NCBI RefSeq assembly: GCF_964656455.1
Contig: NC_135720.1
Coordinates: 56,694,598 to 56,758,597, forward strand
Source of the DNA: Halichoerus grypus
Taxonomy: Eukaryota > Chordata > Mammalia > Carnivora > Phocidae
DNA length: 64,000 nt
Direction of reading: 5' to 3'
Of this stretch, positions 45,311 to 57,605 are shown one piece after another (positions within the stretch are counted from its first letter, which is position 1; every line of letters starts with the position of its first letter). Both the position numbers and the translations under genes were made by a program. Below the pieces are notes generated by a model. The model had not been told where the DNA came from. It saw nothing but the letters and a program-made list of their open reading frames with translations, and searched no databases.

Positions 45311-47690
45311 AGAATAATGTAGTAAGTAACAGAGAATTACTATTTCTTTAAGGATTCTTTAAAGACCAGCTCATTACCTCAATCATGACTTGACTCCATA
45401 TAACTAAGGAAAATTTAGTCCCCTAATCTGAAATTACCCCAGATTTTCTATGCTGGGGAGTTAGCCCAAACTGCCCCTGACACTAAACCTACCTCTTGGT
45501 CCCCTATTTTTGCCTTGGTCTTGACCACTTACTTCTGTGAATGGTTGAGTGTTGACACTGATTTTTTTTTTTTTTTTCTGAAGGAAAACTCACCATCACT
45601 CATAGGATCTAGCCATATTACCTCAACCAAATAATCACACAATAATCTGATATTTATGTTTACTCCAAAATTTGAGTTATTTGGGCTTAAATTCCACACT
45701 AAGTCTAGTGTTGGAATCACCAGATGCAGTCAATTTTCTCTTCAGTTTCTTCTCATCAAATGTTTAAAAGAATCTAAAATCCCTTTTGTGCTTGAATGGC
45801 ATAAGTGGTTGGTGTTCCAGCATCTCACTATGTGCGAAAATCCTCAGGGAAGCCCTATGCTCTGCAAGGGGTGCTAAAATACAGGACTGGCATTAAGAAA
45901 TGTCCTGAGGCAAATACTTACTGGAGAACACAGTACCCTATATATTTTGTGAGACAATCCTTCCCTAGACAAACATTAAAATATGTCAGGAAATAAGGAG
46001 CGGTCAACCTGTCATGTTCTGAATCAGGAGGAAACACAAGGAGAGTGAAGACTATGAGGGGCCTTTCCTTGTTGAGCTATAGTTGGCCAGAAGTTGGGAA
46101 AAATAATACTGTTAGAACTAGTAAAACTCCTCAGATAATTAGGGAATTCAGTTTTCTCAAAGAAAAATACATTTAAATTCAGTCTGCTTCTTGCCTTAAG
46201 AGTTCATTTTTAAAATTTCTTTTTGATGCACAATAACATTAATCTCCTATAGAGAAAAAAATGCTTGTAGCATAATTTGAATACTAAACTATTAGTATCA
46301 GTAGGAACATGTCTTTCTGTCTTCCATAGTCTTTTCTTTCCTTGGGCATCACAAATATAAACCATCTGGTATGCCAGATGCTTGCTTTTCTCTGTATACA
46401 TTCAGAAAGTGTAGGTGGAAGGCCTCCAAAATCCCAGACACTCTTATCCATTTTGCTTATCATCATCATCATTATCAACTTCCCAGCATTTTAATAAATG
46501 ATGCTGTTTCTCTGGGTTGAAGTCAGTAAGATTTGTAGAGATTATTTACTTTTTTTCCACTTACAAGATGTCAGTGAAATTTTAGTGGGCCAGAAATCTG
46601 GAATATTGTTTATAATTTCTCTGTTGTTGATAAGCTCCGACTTTATAGAGTATGTTCCATTTTAAAATAAGTGCTGACTTAAGTTTTATTGTAGCATTTA
46701 TCAACCTGTCTCTGCACCAGGGCTTACTTTTATAAACCAAAACCAGTTTGAACTCAATTATATGTACTTTCAAATAGGTTTTAACAAAAGTAGACTGGAT
46801 TTTTCCTAACCCAGTTCATTATATCCAGATCTTTTGACCGAAAAACAAGTAGTGTGTGAGTCTGTGTGCGTCTGTGTGCAGTTGCGTGCATGCACACGTC
46901 CTTTCATGTGTGTGAATGTATATGCATACATGCAAGAGAAACCATTTCTACATGTGGTGCACATATCATAATTAAACAAGAAAACCTAGCAAAGCAATAA
47001 CAGAAGGAAATAGTAGGAACTCGTAATACTTAGTGTGTCAGGACAGTGCTGGTATTAAGAATTAAAATAACCCCAGACTAGACGATTCATTTGCAGTAGA
47101 ATAATCTGTTGCAAGAACTACTTAGCGAAATATCCAGAAAGAAGCATTTTAGTAATGCAGTAGCTATCTTTGTACAATGGTTAATTTAGGAAATCCCCTT
47201 TGTAATCATAAAGCCACATAAATACACAACAGCACAGTAGTGAATACTCATAGATTTTCAGATGGAATTAAAATTTCAGGGCAGTAGGTTCACATCTAAT
47301 ATGAGAAACATGATTATCAATACCTTTGTCACAGAGTTTATGAAGACTAAATGAAATATTACACATAAAAAGACTGCCATCCACCAAAAGCAGGTCGACA
47401 AGTGCTTGTTGAGTTTGAAATAAATCTCTTGAAGCTGTTCTTTCAAAGATTTGTAAAATACGTAAGCTTAAAAATTGAAAAATTAAAAGAGCTATATCAT
47501 TAGACACATGATTACTGAAGTTTATAACTAAGACATAACATCTGCACTTTAAGGACTAACCTCTGAAGGTTATAGACATAAATAGAGAATAATCAAAACA
47601 TTATCACTAAGATGAGGAACAAGCAAAATAAAACAGATCTGGAAGGAAACAATAGAAGTATGAGAACTCAGAAAAAGAGAATTTTAAACT
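45311..47690. other. AT-rich intergenic, no gene seen
   Basis: A T-run lies at 45562-45578. An imperfect TG/CA-rich stretch lies near 46853-46935. The frame at 47268-47507 and others show no known similarity. Confidence 0.5.
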
Positions 47691-47920
47691 GAATGAAGGA
47701 AGTCTGGATGGCTGGGTGGCTCAGTTGGTTAAGCGTCTGCCTTCAGCTCAGGTCATGATCCCAGGCTCCTGGGATAGAGTCACATCAGGCTCCTTGCTCA
47801 GTGGGGAGTCTTCTCCCTCTGCCTGCCATTCCCCCTGCTTGTGCTCTCTTGCCCCCTCTCTCTCTCTTTCTCTAACAAATAAATAAATACTTAAAAAAAA
47901 AAAAAGAATGAGGGAAATCT
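47691..47920 (+). mobile_element. CAN-SINE with 15-bp TSD
   Basis: The body at 47706-47905 has 'ggctgggtggctcagttggt', 'taagcgtctgccttcagctc' and 'aggtcatgatcccaggctcc', with a tail of aaataaataaat and A-run. The TSD is 'gaatgaaggaagtct' before (47691-47705) and 'gaatgagggaaatct' after (47906-47920), with two differences. Confidence 0.95.
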
Positions 47921-48526
47921 CTGGCTCCACTGTCTGTAATGGCTGCAAAATAGGTTGCTTCTAGGTGGTTGAGAAAGAGTAGCGGAAGAGTATCATGCTT
48001 CGCACACTAAAGTCACTACAGATAAAGTTATTAAAAAGTGTGTGTGTGCTTTATAATCACAGTTTTAGGAAAAATCAGTTAGTGTGCCTTCTTTCCAAGT
48101 ACATTGCTGCCCCCACATGCAGAGTGTGGAGTTGCCGGAATTTGGCTTGGTGTCACAAGCATGTTAGCTGGAAGTCACACATGCTATTTATAAATACATA
48201 CCTACAGTAATTTATTAAATATATAGATTCATATGTAAATACATATCCATAATTAAGAATTAGTAAATATTTTTCATTATGCAATGTTTGCTTATTATTA
48301 CTCAATATCATATATTCTTAGATAATTCTGAATTAAAATGACTTTCTAAAATTGTTAAAGAGACATATCTGAACTATGTACTTCAAAGCAAGTGGTCCTA
48401 TTTTTGCTATTACTCTGGTGCCATAAAGCCTTTTTTAAAAGTATACTTTGCATGTGACTGTGTGGTTTTGACTGTGTATGTCTGCATGGAAACACATATG
48501 CATGTATGTTGAATTGACAGAGATAG
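47921..48526. other. AT-rich intergenic, nothing recognised
   Basis: No supported feature. Confidence 0.5.
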
Positions 48527-48748
48527 AAAAAAATGTAGTTCTTGGGGTGCCTGGGTGGCTCAGTCGTTGAACGTCTGCCTTCGGCTCAGGTCATGATCCC
48601 AAGGTCCTGGGTTCGAGCCCTGCATCGGGCTCCCTGCTCAGCGGGAAGCCTGCTTCTCCCTCCCCCACTCCCCCTGCTTGTGTTCCCTCTCTAGCTGTCT
48701 CTCACTGTCAAATAAATAAATAAAATCTTTTAAAAAAATGTCGTTCTT
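48527..48748 (+). mobile_element. CAN-SINE, well preserved, 17-bp TSD
   Basis: The body at 48544-48731 has 'tgcctgggtggctcagtcgt', 'ggctcaggtcatgatcccaa', a box B-like 'gggttcgagccc' and tail 'aaataaataaataaaatctt'. Box A and box B are recognisable, so it could once have been transcribed by RNA polymerase III. The TSD 'aaaaaaatgtagttctt' (48527-48543) matches 48732-48748 with one mismatch. Confidence 0.96.
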
Positions 48749-48823
48749 AATTTCAATTGTTTTTATACTTATGTTTGAAGACTAGTATTGAGTTATTTTA
48801 CTAGAACAGCTGTTTTCATTGTA

Positions 48824-49055
48824 ACCGTGTATCTATTCTTTTTTTTTTTTTTTAAAGATTTTATTTATTTATTTGACAGAGAGACACAGCGAGAGAGGGA
48901 ACACAAGCAGGGGGAGTGGGAGAGGGAGAAGCAGGCTTCCCGCTGAGCAAGGAGCCCGATGCGGGGCTTGATCCCAGGACCTGGAATCATGACCTGAGCT
49001 GAAGGCAGATGCTTAATGACTGAGCCACCCAGGCACCCCACCATGTATCTATTCT
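48824..49055 (-). mobile_element. CAN-SINE, reverse orientation, 16-bp TSD
   Basis: The body at 48840-49039 starts with a T-run and 'aaagattttatttatttatt' and ends 'gactgagccacccaggcacc'. The TSD 'accgtgtatctattct' (48824-48839) matches 49040-49055 with one difference. It faces the SINE at 48544-48731 about 108 bases away. Confidence 0.96.
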
Positions 49056-49555
49056 GAAATGAAGATGTGTAAAATTCAAATATTCAATTACTTGTTCCAC
49101 TAATATCTTTAATGAGGCAAATTCAGATTTTAAGTATACATAGGTCCACCTTCCTAAGGAAATATATCCCAAGATATATTTATGTATGTGTCAACTGACT
49201 TCCCTATTACAAATGTTAATTGTTGTTTTGTTGCCTTAAAATGTGACTCTGTATTAATTTTCCTATATGCAAATGAATATAGTATTCTACTTCAATTATT
49301 AAAGAAAAATATTTTTGATGTGTCATAATAGGTTTGAGTTAGGGATTGAAATATTTTATGATCAGAAAATGATAATATGTTATTTCCAATAGAAGCTGGG
49401 GGAAAAGCAGAGAGACAGATGAAGTAAAGACATATTTAACAGTAAGGATAAGACTTTATTTCAATGAAGTATCAAAAATATAAAAATAATTTCAGGAAAT
49501 TTTTTTTGAATTAACTTAAAGATAATATGAATACTTTTTTAGGGCAAAAAAAGAA
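49056..49555. other. AT-rich intergenic, nothing recognised
   Basis: No supported feature. Confidence 0.5.
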
Positions 49556-50511
49556 ATAAACAGGAGTTTCCTTTGGCTTTATTAGCAGGGAAGGAAGAAA
49601 ACTGTCCCTCCGGAGTAGGTATAAGTGGGAGAAACAAAGATGACCATTTTCAGAGAAGGTTTTAAACACAAATTCAATGCTTTTCTACTGACAGCATCGT
49701 GGGACCAACTCATTCAGACCCAAAGACAATTTGCTGGTGAGGGAGGCTTTTTTCCACAATTCTGTGATGTACCTATTTGGGAGAAGATAATGGGGAAGGA
49801 AGAACAGTTTAAATGGAGAAGCTGAGACCTTGAGATGGCCCCTGGGTGACAAACACTATCTTCACTGGGATGTTTTTTCTGTGATGTGGCTCATGGTCAT
49901 ATTTTAGGAAGCTACAGCCTCCTGAGAACCATGTAAACAGCAGTTCAATGACTACTGGCTGATCTCAAATGGTATTTTAAAAAGCACATGCCATGCTCAC
50001 CAGGCTAAGAAGATACCACCCATCACCATGACTCTTGTAAGATTGTACAAGTTAACCAAAGAAACTAGGTGGGGCTTGATGACTTGGACCACTGCCACCT
50101 GCACCTGGGATGTGTTGTATGCAGCATTATCAAAGCAGCAGTTAAATTTAAATAACTATATCAAGATACAGAGGAGGTGAGCCTGCCAGCTTAAAATCTT
50201 AATGGGGCAAGGCGACCAGAGTCTCCACATAGTTGATGGGGAAGAAGCCTGACTGGCCATGAAGCATTGCCCTATACCAGTGCTCATCAGTTGGGTTAGT
50301 GGGTGTGATGATATCACCCTCTTTAAAACCCAATTCCCCTTCATTTGCTGGTTCAAAGTTGTACAGAACTCAGCAGGAGGGCTGAATAACTGGGGCACCT
50401 GGGAGTGTCTGTGTGGGAGAAGCTTCCATTGGGCTGGGTGCTATCTCCAGTTGGAAACCTGGCTCATTTTCGGTTTAGGCTGATAATCTCCTCTAGGCTG
50501 AGATGAAGCTT
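49556..50511 (-). pseudogene. SH3GL2P: Processed pseudogene of endophilin-A1 (SH3GL2), 3' part
   Basis: The parent is a membrane-bending protein of synaptic vesicle endocytosis. Read on the minus strand from 50511, the sequence matches the linker and C-terminal SH3 domain of endophilin-A: QASSQPR, then YQPKPKMS, FPTGDSTQPNG, SHTDTP, then [19 protein letters not shown] and [19 protein letters not shown], with the stop at 50199-50201. The ending LVALPH points to SH3GL2 rather than SH3GL1 or SH3GL3. The copy is dead: a frameshift lies near 50460 and a TGA replaces a codon just before the SH3 domain. The linker and SH3 are continuous, so introns are gone. About 620 bases of probable 3' UTR follow to an AATAAA (tttatt on +, 49578-49583). 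The 5' end is truncated. I could not find a poly(A) tail or TSD. The symbol is only a label for this copy. Confidence 0.88.
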
Positions 50512-53005
50512 GTATTTATTGTAGGTCTAAATCCAGTTATGTCAACTTTTACATAAAATAGAGAATGAAGACTCCAATTAAAAGATAAAATTGTCAGATT
50601 GAATAAAAAAGCAAGATCCACGTTAAATATAGACACATATTAAAACTAGAGATCTAGAAAGATTGACAGTCAAAGGAGAAAAATAATTGTACTGTACCAA
50701 ATAGTGAGTATATAAAAATGAAGTGGCTATATCAGTATCAGATAATATAGACTTTCAATAATGGAATATTACCATAGATAGAAAGGGAAATTTCATAATA
50801 ACAAAAGGTCAATTTATCAGGTAGACTATAATCACAAATATATGTGTGTTTGGCTAGTAATAGAGCTTCACAATAAATACAAAAATAAACACTTAAGTAG
50901 AATGAGAAATAAAAGAAAATACACAATCATTGTTGAAGATTCTAACATGCTTCTCTCATTATTTGATTGAAAAAAGTGGAGAAAAATTAAGTAAAGTTAT
51001 ATACCACTATCAACATTCTTGGTTTCATTGAATCTTATAGATATTTCACCCCAAAATTGAAGAATAGATATTTTCAAGTTCACATGGACTGTTCCCAAAG
51101 ATGTACTATGCTGGCTGATAAAGGAATTTTGGTAATTTTCAAGAAACAGAATTAAAATAAAAATAATTTTTAAAAAATATCTAGAAAAGCCACAAATGTT
51201 ATTAGGTAAACAATAAATTTATAACTAATCCATTGTTCAAAACAGAACACACCCATTGTTCAAAGAATTGCAGGAATAATTGCAAACTCTTTGTACTGAA
51301 TGATAAAGATAATAAATAAATGTACAAATGTATAAAGCAAGTACACAGAAATAAATTTACACTAACATTGGAAATCAAGAAATTAAGATGTAGACAAATG
51401 GTAGGGGTATTTTTTAAGAGGTTGGTTCTTTTAAACAGTGAAAAATTATACAACTCTAGCAAGTTAGTATAAAAAAGAAAAAAACACAAATTACTAATAA
51501 TAGGAATGAAATAGAAATATAGATCCTTCAGATTTTAAATTAGGCAAAGGAAATTTTATAAATACTTTAAATCAATAAATTTGACAACTTAGAATATATT
51601 GACACAGTCACTGAAAGCAATTTATAAAAATTACCCCCCCCAAAAATCAGAATAGCTTTATGTCAAAAAAAAAAAAATGAATGTGTTTTAAAAACATCTA
51701 CAACAAAATAACTCTCAAGGAAATCTCCAGGACTAGATAGTTTTAATTATAAATTCGAACGAGCATTAAAACAAACAAACAAGTTTATACACATTTTTAG
51801 AAAGTAAAAACAGAGAGTAAAGTTTTCTATTTGTTTATTGAAACCAAAGCAACTGTGATTCCAAAAATTATAAAGATATGATAAGGTAAAAATATATATA
51901 ACAGAATCCCCATAACACCATGCATAAATCCTTTACTAAAACATTAACAAATCAGATCAATCAAGAAATAAAAATTATAATACATCATGACTAACTGGGG
52001 GTTTATCCTGTGAATATAGATAAAATTCTGAACAAATTTTAGCAAAACAAATCTGACAGTATATAAAAAGGATAGTAATACAGTATAACTAAGTGGAGTT
52101 TATCCTGTGAGTATAAAATTGTTTTAACATTAACCAAACTTAATTTATGTTGATAGCAACATGAATAAAAGTATTTGGAATTAAAAAAATGAGAGTTAAT
52201 ATATATCCCAAAGAGAACAACTCAACTGATGCAGAAAAAAAGCATTTGACAACTTTTTAATACCCATACTTGATAAAAACTATCAGCAAGCTAGAAATGT
52301 AAAAAAGATTCTGAAATCTAATAAGGGGCACATACAAAACACCTACATTTAACATCAAACATAAATCATGAGGTATTAGACCCTTTCTTTCTAAGGTCAA
52401 GAACCAAATAAGACTGTCCACTCTCACTATTTCTATTTACCATTGTACCTGCACCTCCTGTCCATGCCATAAGTCATGAAGAAGGAATAAAAGACACAGA
52501 TTGCAAAGAAAGAAAGAAAACAGGTATTGTTCACAAAAAGCAAGATTTCTCATGTAGAAAATCCTAAAGACTCTACAGACTACTAGAACTAATAAGTGAA
52601 TTTATCAAGGTCACAGATCAATATACAAAACTACATGCATCTCGGTATATTAACAGTAGTTGTGTTTATGCATACCAACAGCAATTTATTTACAGTAGTG
52701 GCAAAAATTAAATGGAGATTGTAACAAAATATGTGAAATATTTCTGCATTGAAAATTACAAAACATTGCTGAGCTATACAATGTCCATGGACTAGCTGAT
52801 GGAATATTGTTAAAAATTCAATTCTTTGTAAATTGATGTACAGGTTTAATAGTAGCAATTTCAAACTAAATTTCTGAGAACATTTTTAAAGGAAATGTTT
52901 GGGTGCTTTTAAAGTATATATGAAAATGTGAAAAACAAAGAGTCTTGAAATAGAAGAACAATGGTTAGAAGACCAACTCTACCTGACTTCAATACTTAAT
53001 ATAAG

Positions 53006-53207
53006 GTAACAATTACCGGGATGCCTGGGTGGCTCAGTTGGTCAAAGTGTCTGCCTCGGACTCAGGTCATGATCCCAGGGGCTCCCTGCTCAGCAGGGAG
53101 GCTGCTTCTCCCTCTCCTACTCCCCCTGCTTGTGCTCTCTCTCTCTGTCAAATAAATAAAATAAAATCTTTAAAAAAATAAAAAAGGAAAAAATAATGTA
53201 ACAATTA
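53006..53207 (+). mobile_element. CAN-SINE with internal deletion
   Basis: The body at about 53016-53197 has 'gatgcctgggtggctcagtt' and 'caggtcatgatcccagg', then jumps directly to 'ggctccctgctcagcaggga', lacking about 22 bases around box B. The TSD core 'gtaacaatta' is at 53006-53015 and 53198-53207. Confidence 0.93.
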
Positions 53208-53608
53208 TCAAAACAGTATGGTATTTAAACATAAAAACATTTAAATGGGAAAATAGAACAAAATAGAGTGTGTAAAAATAGACCCATGCTTTTATAATTA
53301 ATTGATTTTCCCACATACATTAAATAATCCAGTGGAGGAAGAAAAAGTTTTCAGTGATTGGTGTGAGAACTAGATAACCATATTTAAATAAACGAATATC
53401 AACCCTTATTTCACATGATACAAAAAGTTAGTTTTAAATATCATAGATCAAACATAACAACTAGAAATAACAAATCTTCTAGAAGGAAATATATGGGAAT
53501 TATCTTCTCAAGCATGTGCATAGGGAAAAATTTCTCAAGACACAGAAATAATAATGAAAGAAAATAAAATGATAAATGAAACTAAAAAAATTAAAAACAT
53601 CATCAAAA

Positions 53609-53835
53609 GACAACATGAAGAGCATTTTTTTTTAAGATTTATTTAGTTACTTAGAGAGAGTACGGGAAGGGGCAGAGTGAGAGAATCTTCAAGCAGACTC
53701 CCCTCTGAGCCAGACACAGGGCTCAACACAGGACTCGATTTCATGACTCATGTGATTATGACCTGAGCCGAAATAAAGAGTTGGACGCTTAACCTACTGA
53801 GCCACCCAGGTGCCCTGACAACATGAAGAGTATTT
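53609..53835 (-). mobile_element. CAN-SINE, reverse orientation, 19-bp TSD
   Basis: The body at 53628-53816 has 'gattatgacctgagccgaaa', 'taaagagttggacgctta' and 'cctactgagccacccaggtg'. The TSD 'gacaacatgaagagcattt' (53609-53627) matches 53817-53835 with one difference. Confidence 0.95.
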
Positions 53836-54604
53836 AAAAAAAGTTTTGTTGTCTACCATGAAAACCATTTGAAATAGTTATAATAGTCAATTTACATAAT
53901 TAGTTAACATCAGGGGCTATAAACATTGATTCTTCTCTATAATAGAGGATAAGAGTAATAACAAGATAATGTTTAACTATATTAAATCTTCAGTTCAAAT
54001 GGTTATATTTATTCCAAAAAACTAGGTATATTCCATTAGAAACCTAGCAGAATCTAGACAAAAAATATTAATAAGATTATTAATAGTGTCAATGATTTTA
54101 TCTCTATTTCCTAAAACCTTCAATCAGACTTGAGTATCTGATTGTTAGAACACTCTTCTTGATTTTGATCTATACAATACAGATCCACTGTAGTTTATAA
54201 GTGTCTAACTTTCATACTTGATACTCGGCGTAAAATATGCTTTTACTCCTGTGAGTTTCCATTCTCAGAAATATTATCATCCCCAAAACTGTCAGGCAGA
54301 GCTATGATGATGAAGGGTATTTTGCAATTATATGCAACAAACTCTGTTGGAGAAAAAAACAGTAAATAAACAGTTCATGATATATAGGCTGTGTTTACCT
54401 AAAGGAGCTTTCTTTTCTTCAGAATCATTAATTTAGAACTGTCCATTTATTACAAAACACCAAACTAATTTGTTAATTAAATGTTACCTTCAAATTCAAA
54501 ACAATTACAAGGAAGGAAGGGAAAAGTTCATACAATGGTCATGTCAGGCTTGCTTGTTTTTCATAGGAATCAATGTAAAAACCCTTTAGTATAATGAAGT
54601 GACT
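53836..54604. other. AT-rich intergenic, nothing recognised
   Basis: No supported feature. Confidence 0.5.
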
Positions 54605-54810
54605 ATAGCTTAGACAGGGAAGCCAACTTCTACAGGCCAAATACCAGTTATGTCACCTTAGGCAAGTCATTTAGCTTCCCTGTCACCATTTCAAATCTAA
54701 AACAAATGTGAAAATAATAACACCCATCTCATACATTTCTTGAGAGGATTAAATGTGTTAATAAAGGTCAAGGTTTTAGAATAGTTCCTGACACAGACCA
54801 AGTACCAAGT
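54605..54810 (+). repeat. MIR element, sense
   Basis: 'gttatgtcaccttaggcaag', 'tcatttagcttccctgtcac', 'gaaaataataacacccatct', 'gagaggattaaatgtgttaa' and 'tagttcctgacaca' follow the MIR core and 3' part in order. Confidence 0.8.
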
Positions 54811-55889
54811 GATTTTTCTTTTACTTTTAGTAACAAGAATGCATGAACATGTTGGTATATTTCAACATGTGTAAGGAAAACACTACATTTAGAGAGCCTA
54901 CAATTTATCTAAAACACCTTGGCTACTTAGATCAAATTACAAATAAAGATTAAATATATTCTTAGATTTAATTACTTGCACAATTTAGTAATTTTTACAT
55001 AAGAGGAAAATAAAGTAATAATGTTAAAATAGAGAAAACAATGCTTAAATAAAAACAAAACAAAACAAAACAAATGACAATGGCTCATCCAATAAAAAAT
55101 ATGCAAAATTCAAACAGTTTTATAAATGTAATAGCATAAATACACTGGACATCATCTTAATTTTAATTTGGGGAACTAATTTTGTCATGCAAATAAATAA
55201 TTTTGTGGATACCTTTCCCAAGTTTACTCAGACACAACAAAAATATATTTAGTGAAATGAAGTCCAAAAAATATTTTTATGAAATAAGTATTTATATGAA
55301 ATTTTATGATTCTGTTGTGATGCATATTACAAATAAGATGCTGTAGTCATTAAAATTTTGTATAATGAACAGTTATGGTTATCGAATTACAAAGAAAAAT
55401 TATGTAATGAGTTTTTTTGACAGTCAATAGGTGGCCTTAATCAATAAGTCCAAATAATATTCAGAAAATGCACTTATTTTCCAAGACCAGTAAAATAGTT
55501 GCATGATTGGACCTTGTATTAAGCCAAAATCTTAATAATTTTCCAAACAAAAGAAAACAAAATAAATACTATATAACATAATCATGGAGTACAGAAGTCT
55601 TTCCCAAGCAAAATGCAAAATCCCTTCAAAAGCCTTGAAGGAAAATTAAAACCATCTGCCTGAGAAAAGACATTATAAACTAAGTGACAAGCAGGAGTGG
55701 GAGGATACATGCATTTTCTATGTACAATAAACAGAATGTTTTATCAATAATATAGGAGGAACTTCTACAGATCAGTAAAAAATATGATAAGTAACAGAAA
55801 TAGAAATAAATGAAGAAAAGTATAAAAAAGCAATGCTGAAGAAAAAAGTAAATGTATTTCCTAGAGATATATTAAAATACGATTAAAAT
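54811..55889. other. AT-rich intergenic, nothing recognised
   Basis: No supported feature. Confidence 0.5.
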
Positions 55890-56450
55890 CATACCAAAAA
55901 ATTGCATCTTCTTCAAGATTTTCTTGGCTATTCTTAACCCCTTAATCTGCAATATTAATTTTAGAATCAATGTGTTGAGTTCCACAAATTATATAATTAT
56001 GTTTGCGTTGAATTTGATTTATGGATAACTTAGTAAAATGTGGAAATAATTGACACCTGTACAATGTTAAGGCTTTATATTTATTCAGACTTTCCTTTAT
56101 GACAGTGAACAAAGTTTTTCAGTTTTATTCATATACGTTTTTCTGACTTTTTGTATATTATTTGTATTGACTTTTTAACTTGCCACTTTATAGATTTTTA
56201 AAACTATTTAATACTAGTGGTTAGTTGACTCTGTTGGGATTTATTAGGTGATCATATCTCATATAACATGTAAATAATAATAAGTATTTTCATTCTTACC
56301 TTACTAACCTCATTTGTTTATCTTATTTTATCGCATTAGCCATAAGTGAATAGTAGAACAATAATGAATAGTAGTAGTAGTAAGGGGCATTGTTGCCTTG
56401 ACGCTGACTTCAACACGAATGCACCAGATGTTTTGTAGTATAGAGATTTA
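55890..56450 (-). mobile_element. Old L1 ORF2 fragment, antisense
   Basis: 'aagattttcttggctattct', 'attttagaatcaatgtgttg', 'ttgaatttgatttatggata', 'tgacagtgaacaaagttttt' and 'aaggggcattgttgccttg' follow the antisense RT-region text of mammalian L1. It is strongly decayed. Confidence 0.7.
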
Positions 56451-57339
56451 AGCTAACCCTCTATTTTTTAACTTATAAAAATCTTAAAGAAGATATGAAT
56501 ATCACATTTTAGTATCAGAACATTTAAAAATGTATACCTTGTATAATATTTTGAGTTTTGAAAAAAAGGCTACATTTGACACATCAGAACAGATATATGG
56601 TATATTTTGTTTTAATTTTTCTTTGTACTAAAATCCTGTAATCATTCAGATATTTCAGGTGGTGCCAGCAACATGGTTTTGATTTAAAATATCCATTTAT
56701 TCTATGCATATCAAAGTGTTTTAGATGATGTTTTTATATAACAAGCATGACTCAAGAATAAGTGAGAGGTAATATGCATATGAAGATAATTAATAAAGAG
56801 TTTTGATCATACAAAGAAAATTTTAATAAAAACACTATTTCTTAAATTTATGTATGGAATACTATACTGAAAACTGTATTGGTAGATATGACTCTTACTG
56901 GGGTAGCAAAAGGAATTATATAGAATAATACACATGTGAAACAAAGCATTGTGGTAAGTTATTGTGGAAAGTTATTTGGATAAGACATGTTTCCATATGG
57001 GTCAGAGATATGATGGCAATTTCTTGTGTCTGTATTGTATACATTTATTGAATTGTCAGTTCGTAATATTAAAATAAATATGTGTCATTAAAAGGCAATA
57101 TATTTAAAGAGGCAGATTTTTTTATTTATTTGAGAAGCAGTGGTTCCCTACAAGTCTAAAAGAACTATAATGGATACTTTTCTACAGATCAGAATGTAAA
57201 ACTGAAGGAAGAGAGAGAGGCAAAATGAGAAATACCATTGGTTACTGCTTCTAGGGCTCCAAATTCTCCTGAAAAATGAGCAAAGGTATGGTAGAGTTAT
57301 CCTTAAATACGGAGCTATACTTCACTTGTAAATGTGTAT
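56451..57339. other. AT-rich intergenic, nothing recognised
   Basis: No supported feature. Confidence 0.5.
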
Positions 57340-57564
57340 TATAAATATCTTTTTTTTTTTTTTTAAAGATTTTATTTATTTATTTGACAGAGACACAGCG
57401 AGAGAGGGAACAGAAGCAGGGGGAGTGGGAGAGGGAGAAGCAGGCTCCCCACGGAGCAGGGAGCCTGATGTGGGGCTCGATCCCAGGACCCCGGGATCAT
57501 GACCTGAGCCGAAGGCAGATGCTTAACGACTGAGCCACCCAGGCGCCCCTATAAATATCTTTTT
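57340..57564 (-). mobile_element. CAN-SINE, reverse orientation, 15-bp TSD
   Basis: The body at about 57355-57549 has a long T-run, 'aaagattttatttatttatt', 'caggaccccgggatcatgac' and 'cgactgagccacccaggcgc'. The TSD 'tataaatatcttttt' is at 57340-57354 and 57550-57564, so it is a well-preserved, probably young copy. Confidence 0.96.
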
Positions 57565-57605
57565 AAAAGTTAAAAGACAAGTCAAAAACTGGGAGAAATA
57601 TGAAA

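Larger units (their letters stand above)
50560..53835 (+). mobile_element. Old L1, sense, decayed ORF2, split by two SINEs
   Basis: From about 50560 ('ccaattaaaagataaaattg') through 53600 the order follows L1 ORF2: remnants of the IDAEKAFD motif ('ctgatgcagaaaaaaagcat', near 52229), of RQGCPLSPL ('aataagactgtccactctca', near 52408) and of C-terminal text ('ttctagaaggaaatatatgg'). Stops and indels are throughout. Two SINEs (53016-53197 and 53628-53816) have inserted into its 3' part. Confidence 0.8.

Noticed and set aside
50156..50398. 80-codon minus-strand frame as a gene
   Set aside because: It is mostly an out-of-frame reading over the endophilin-A1 pseudogene; the SH3 similarity is in a different frame.
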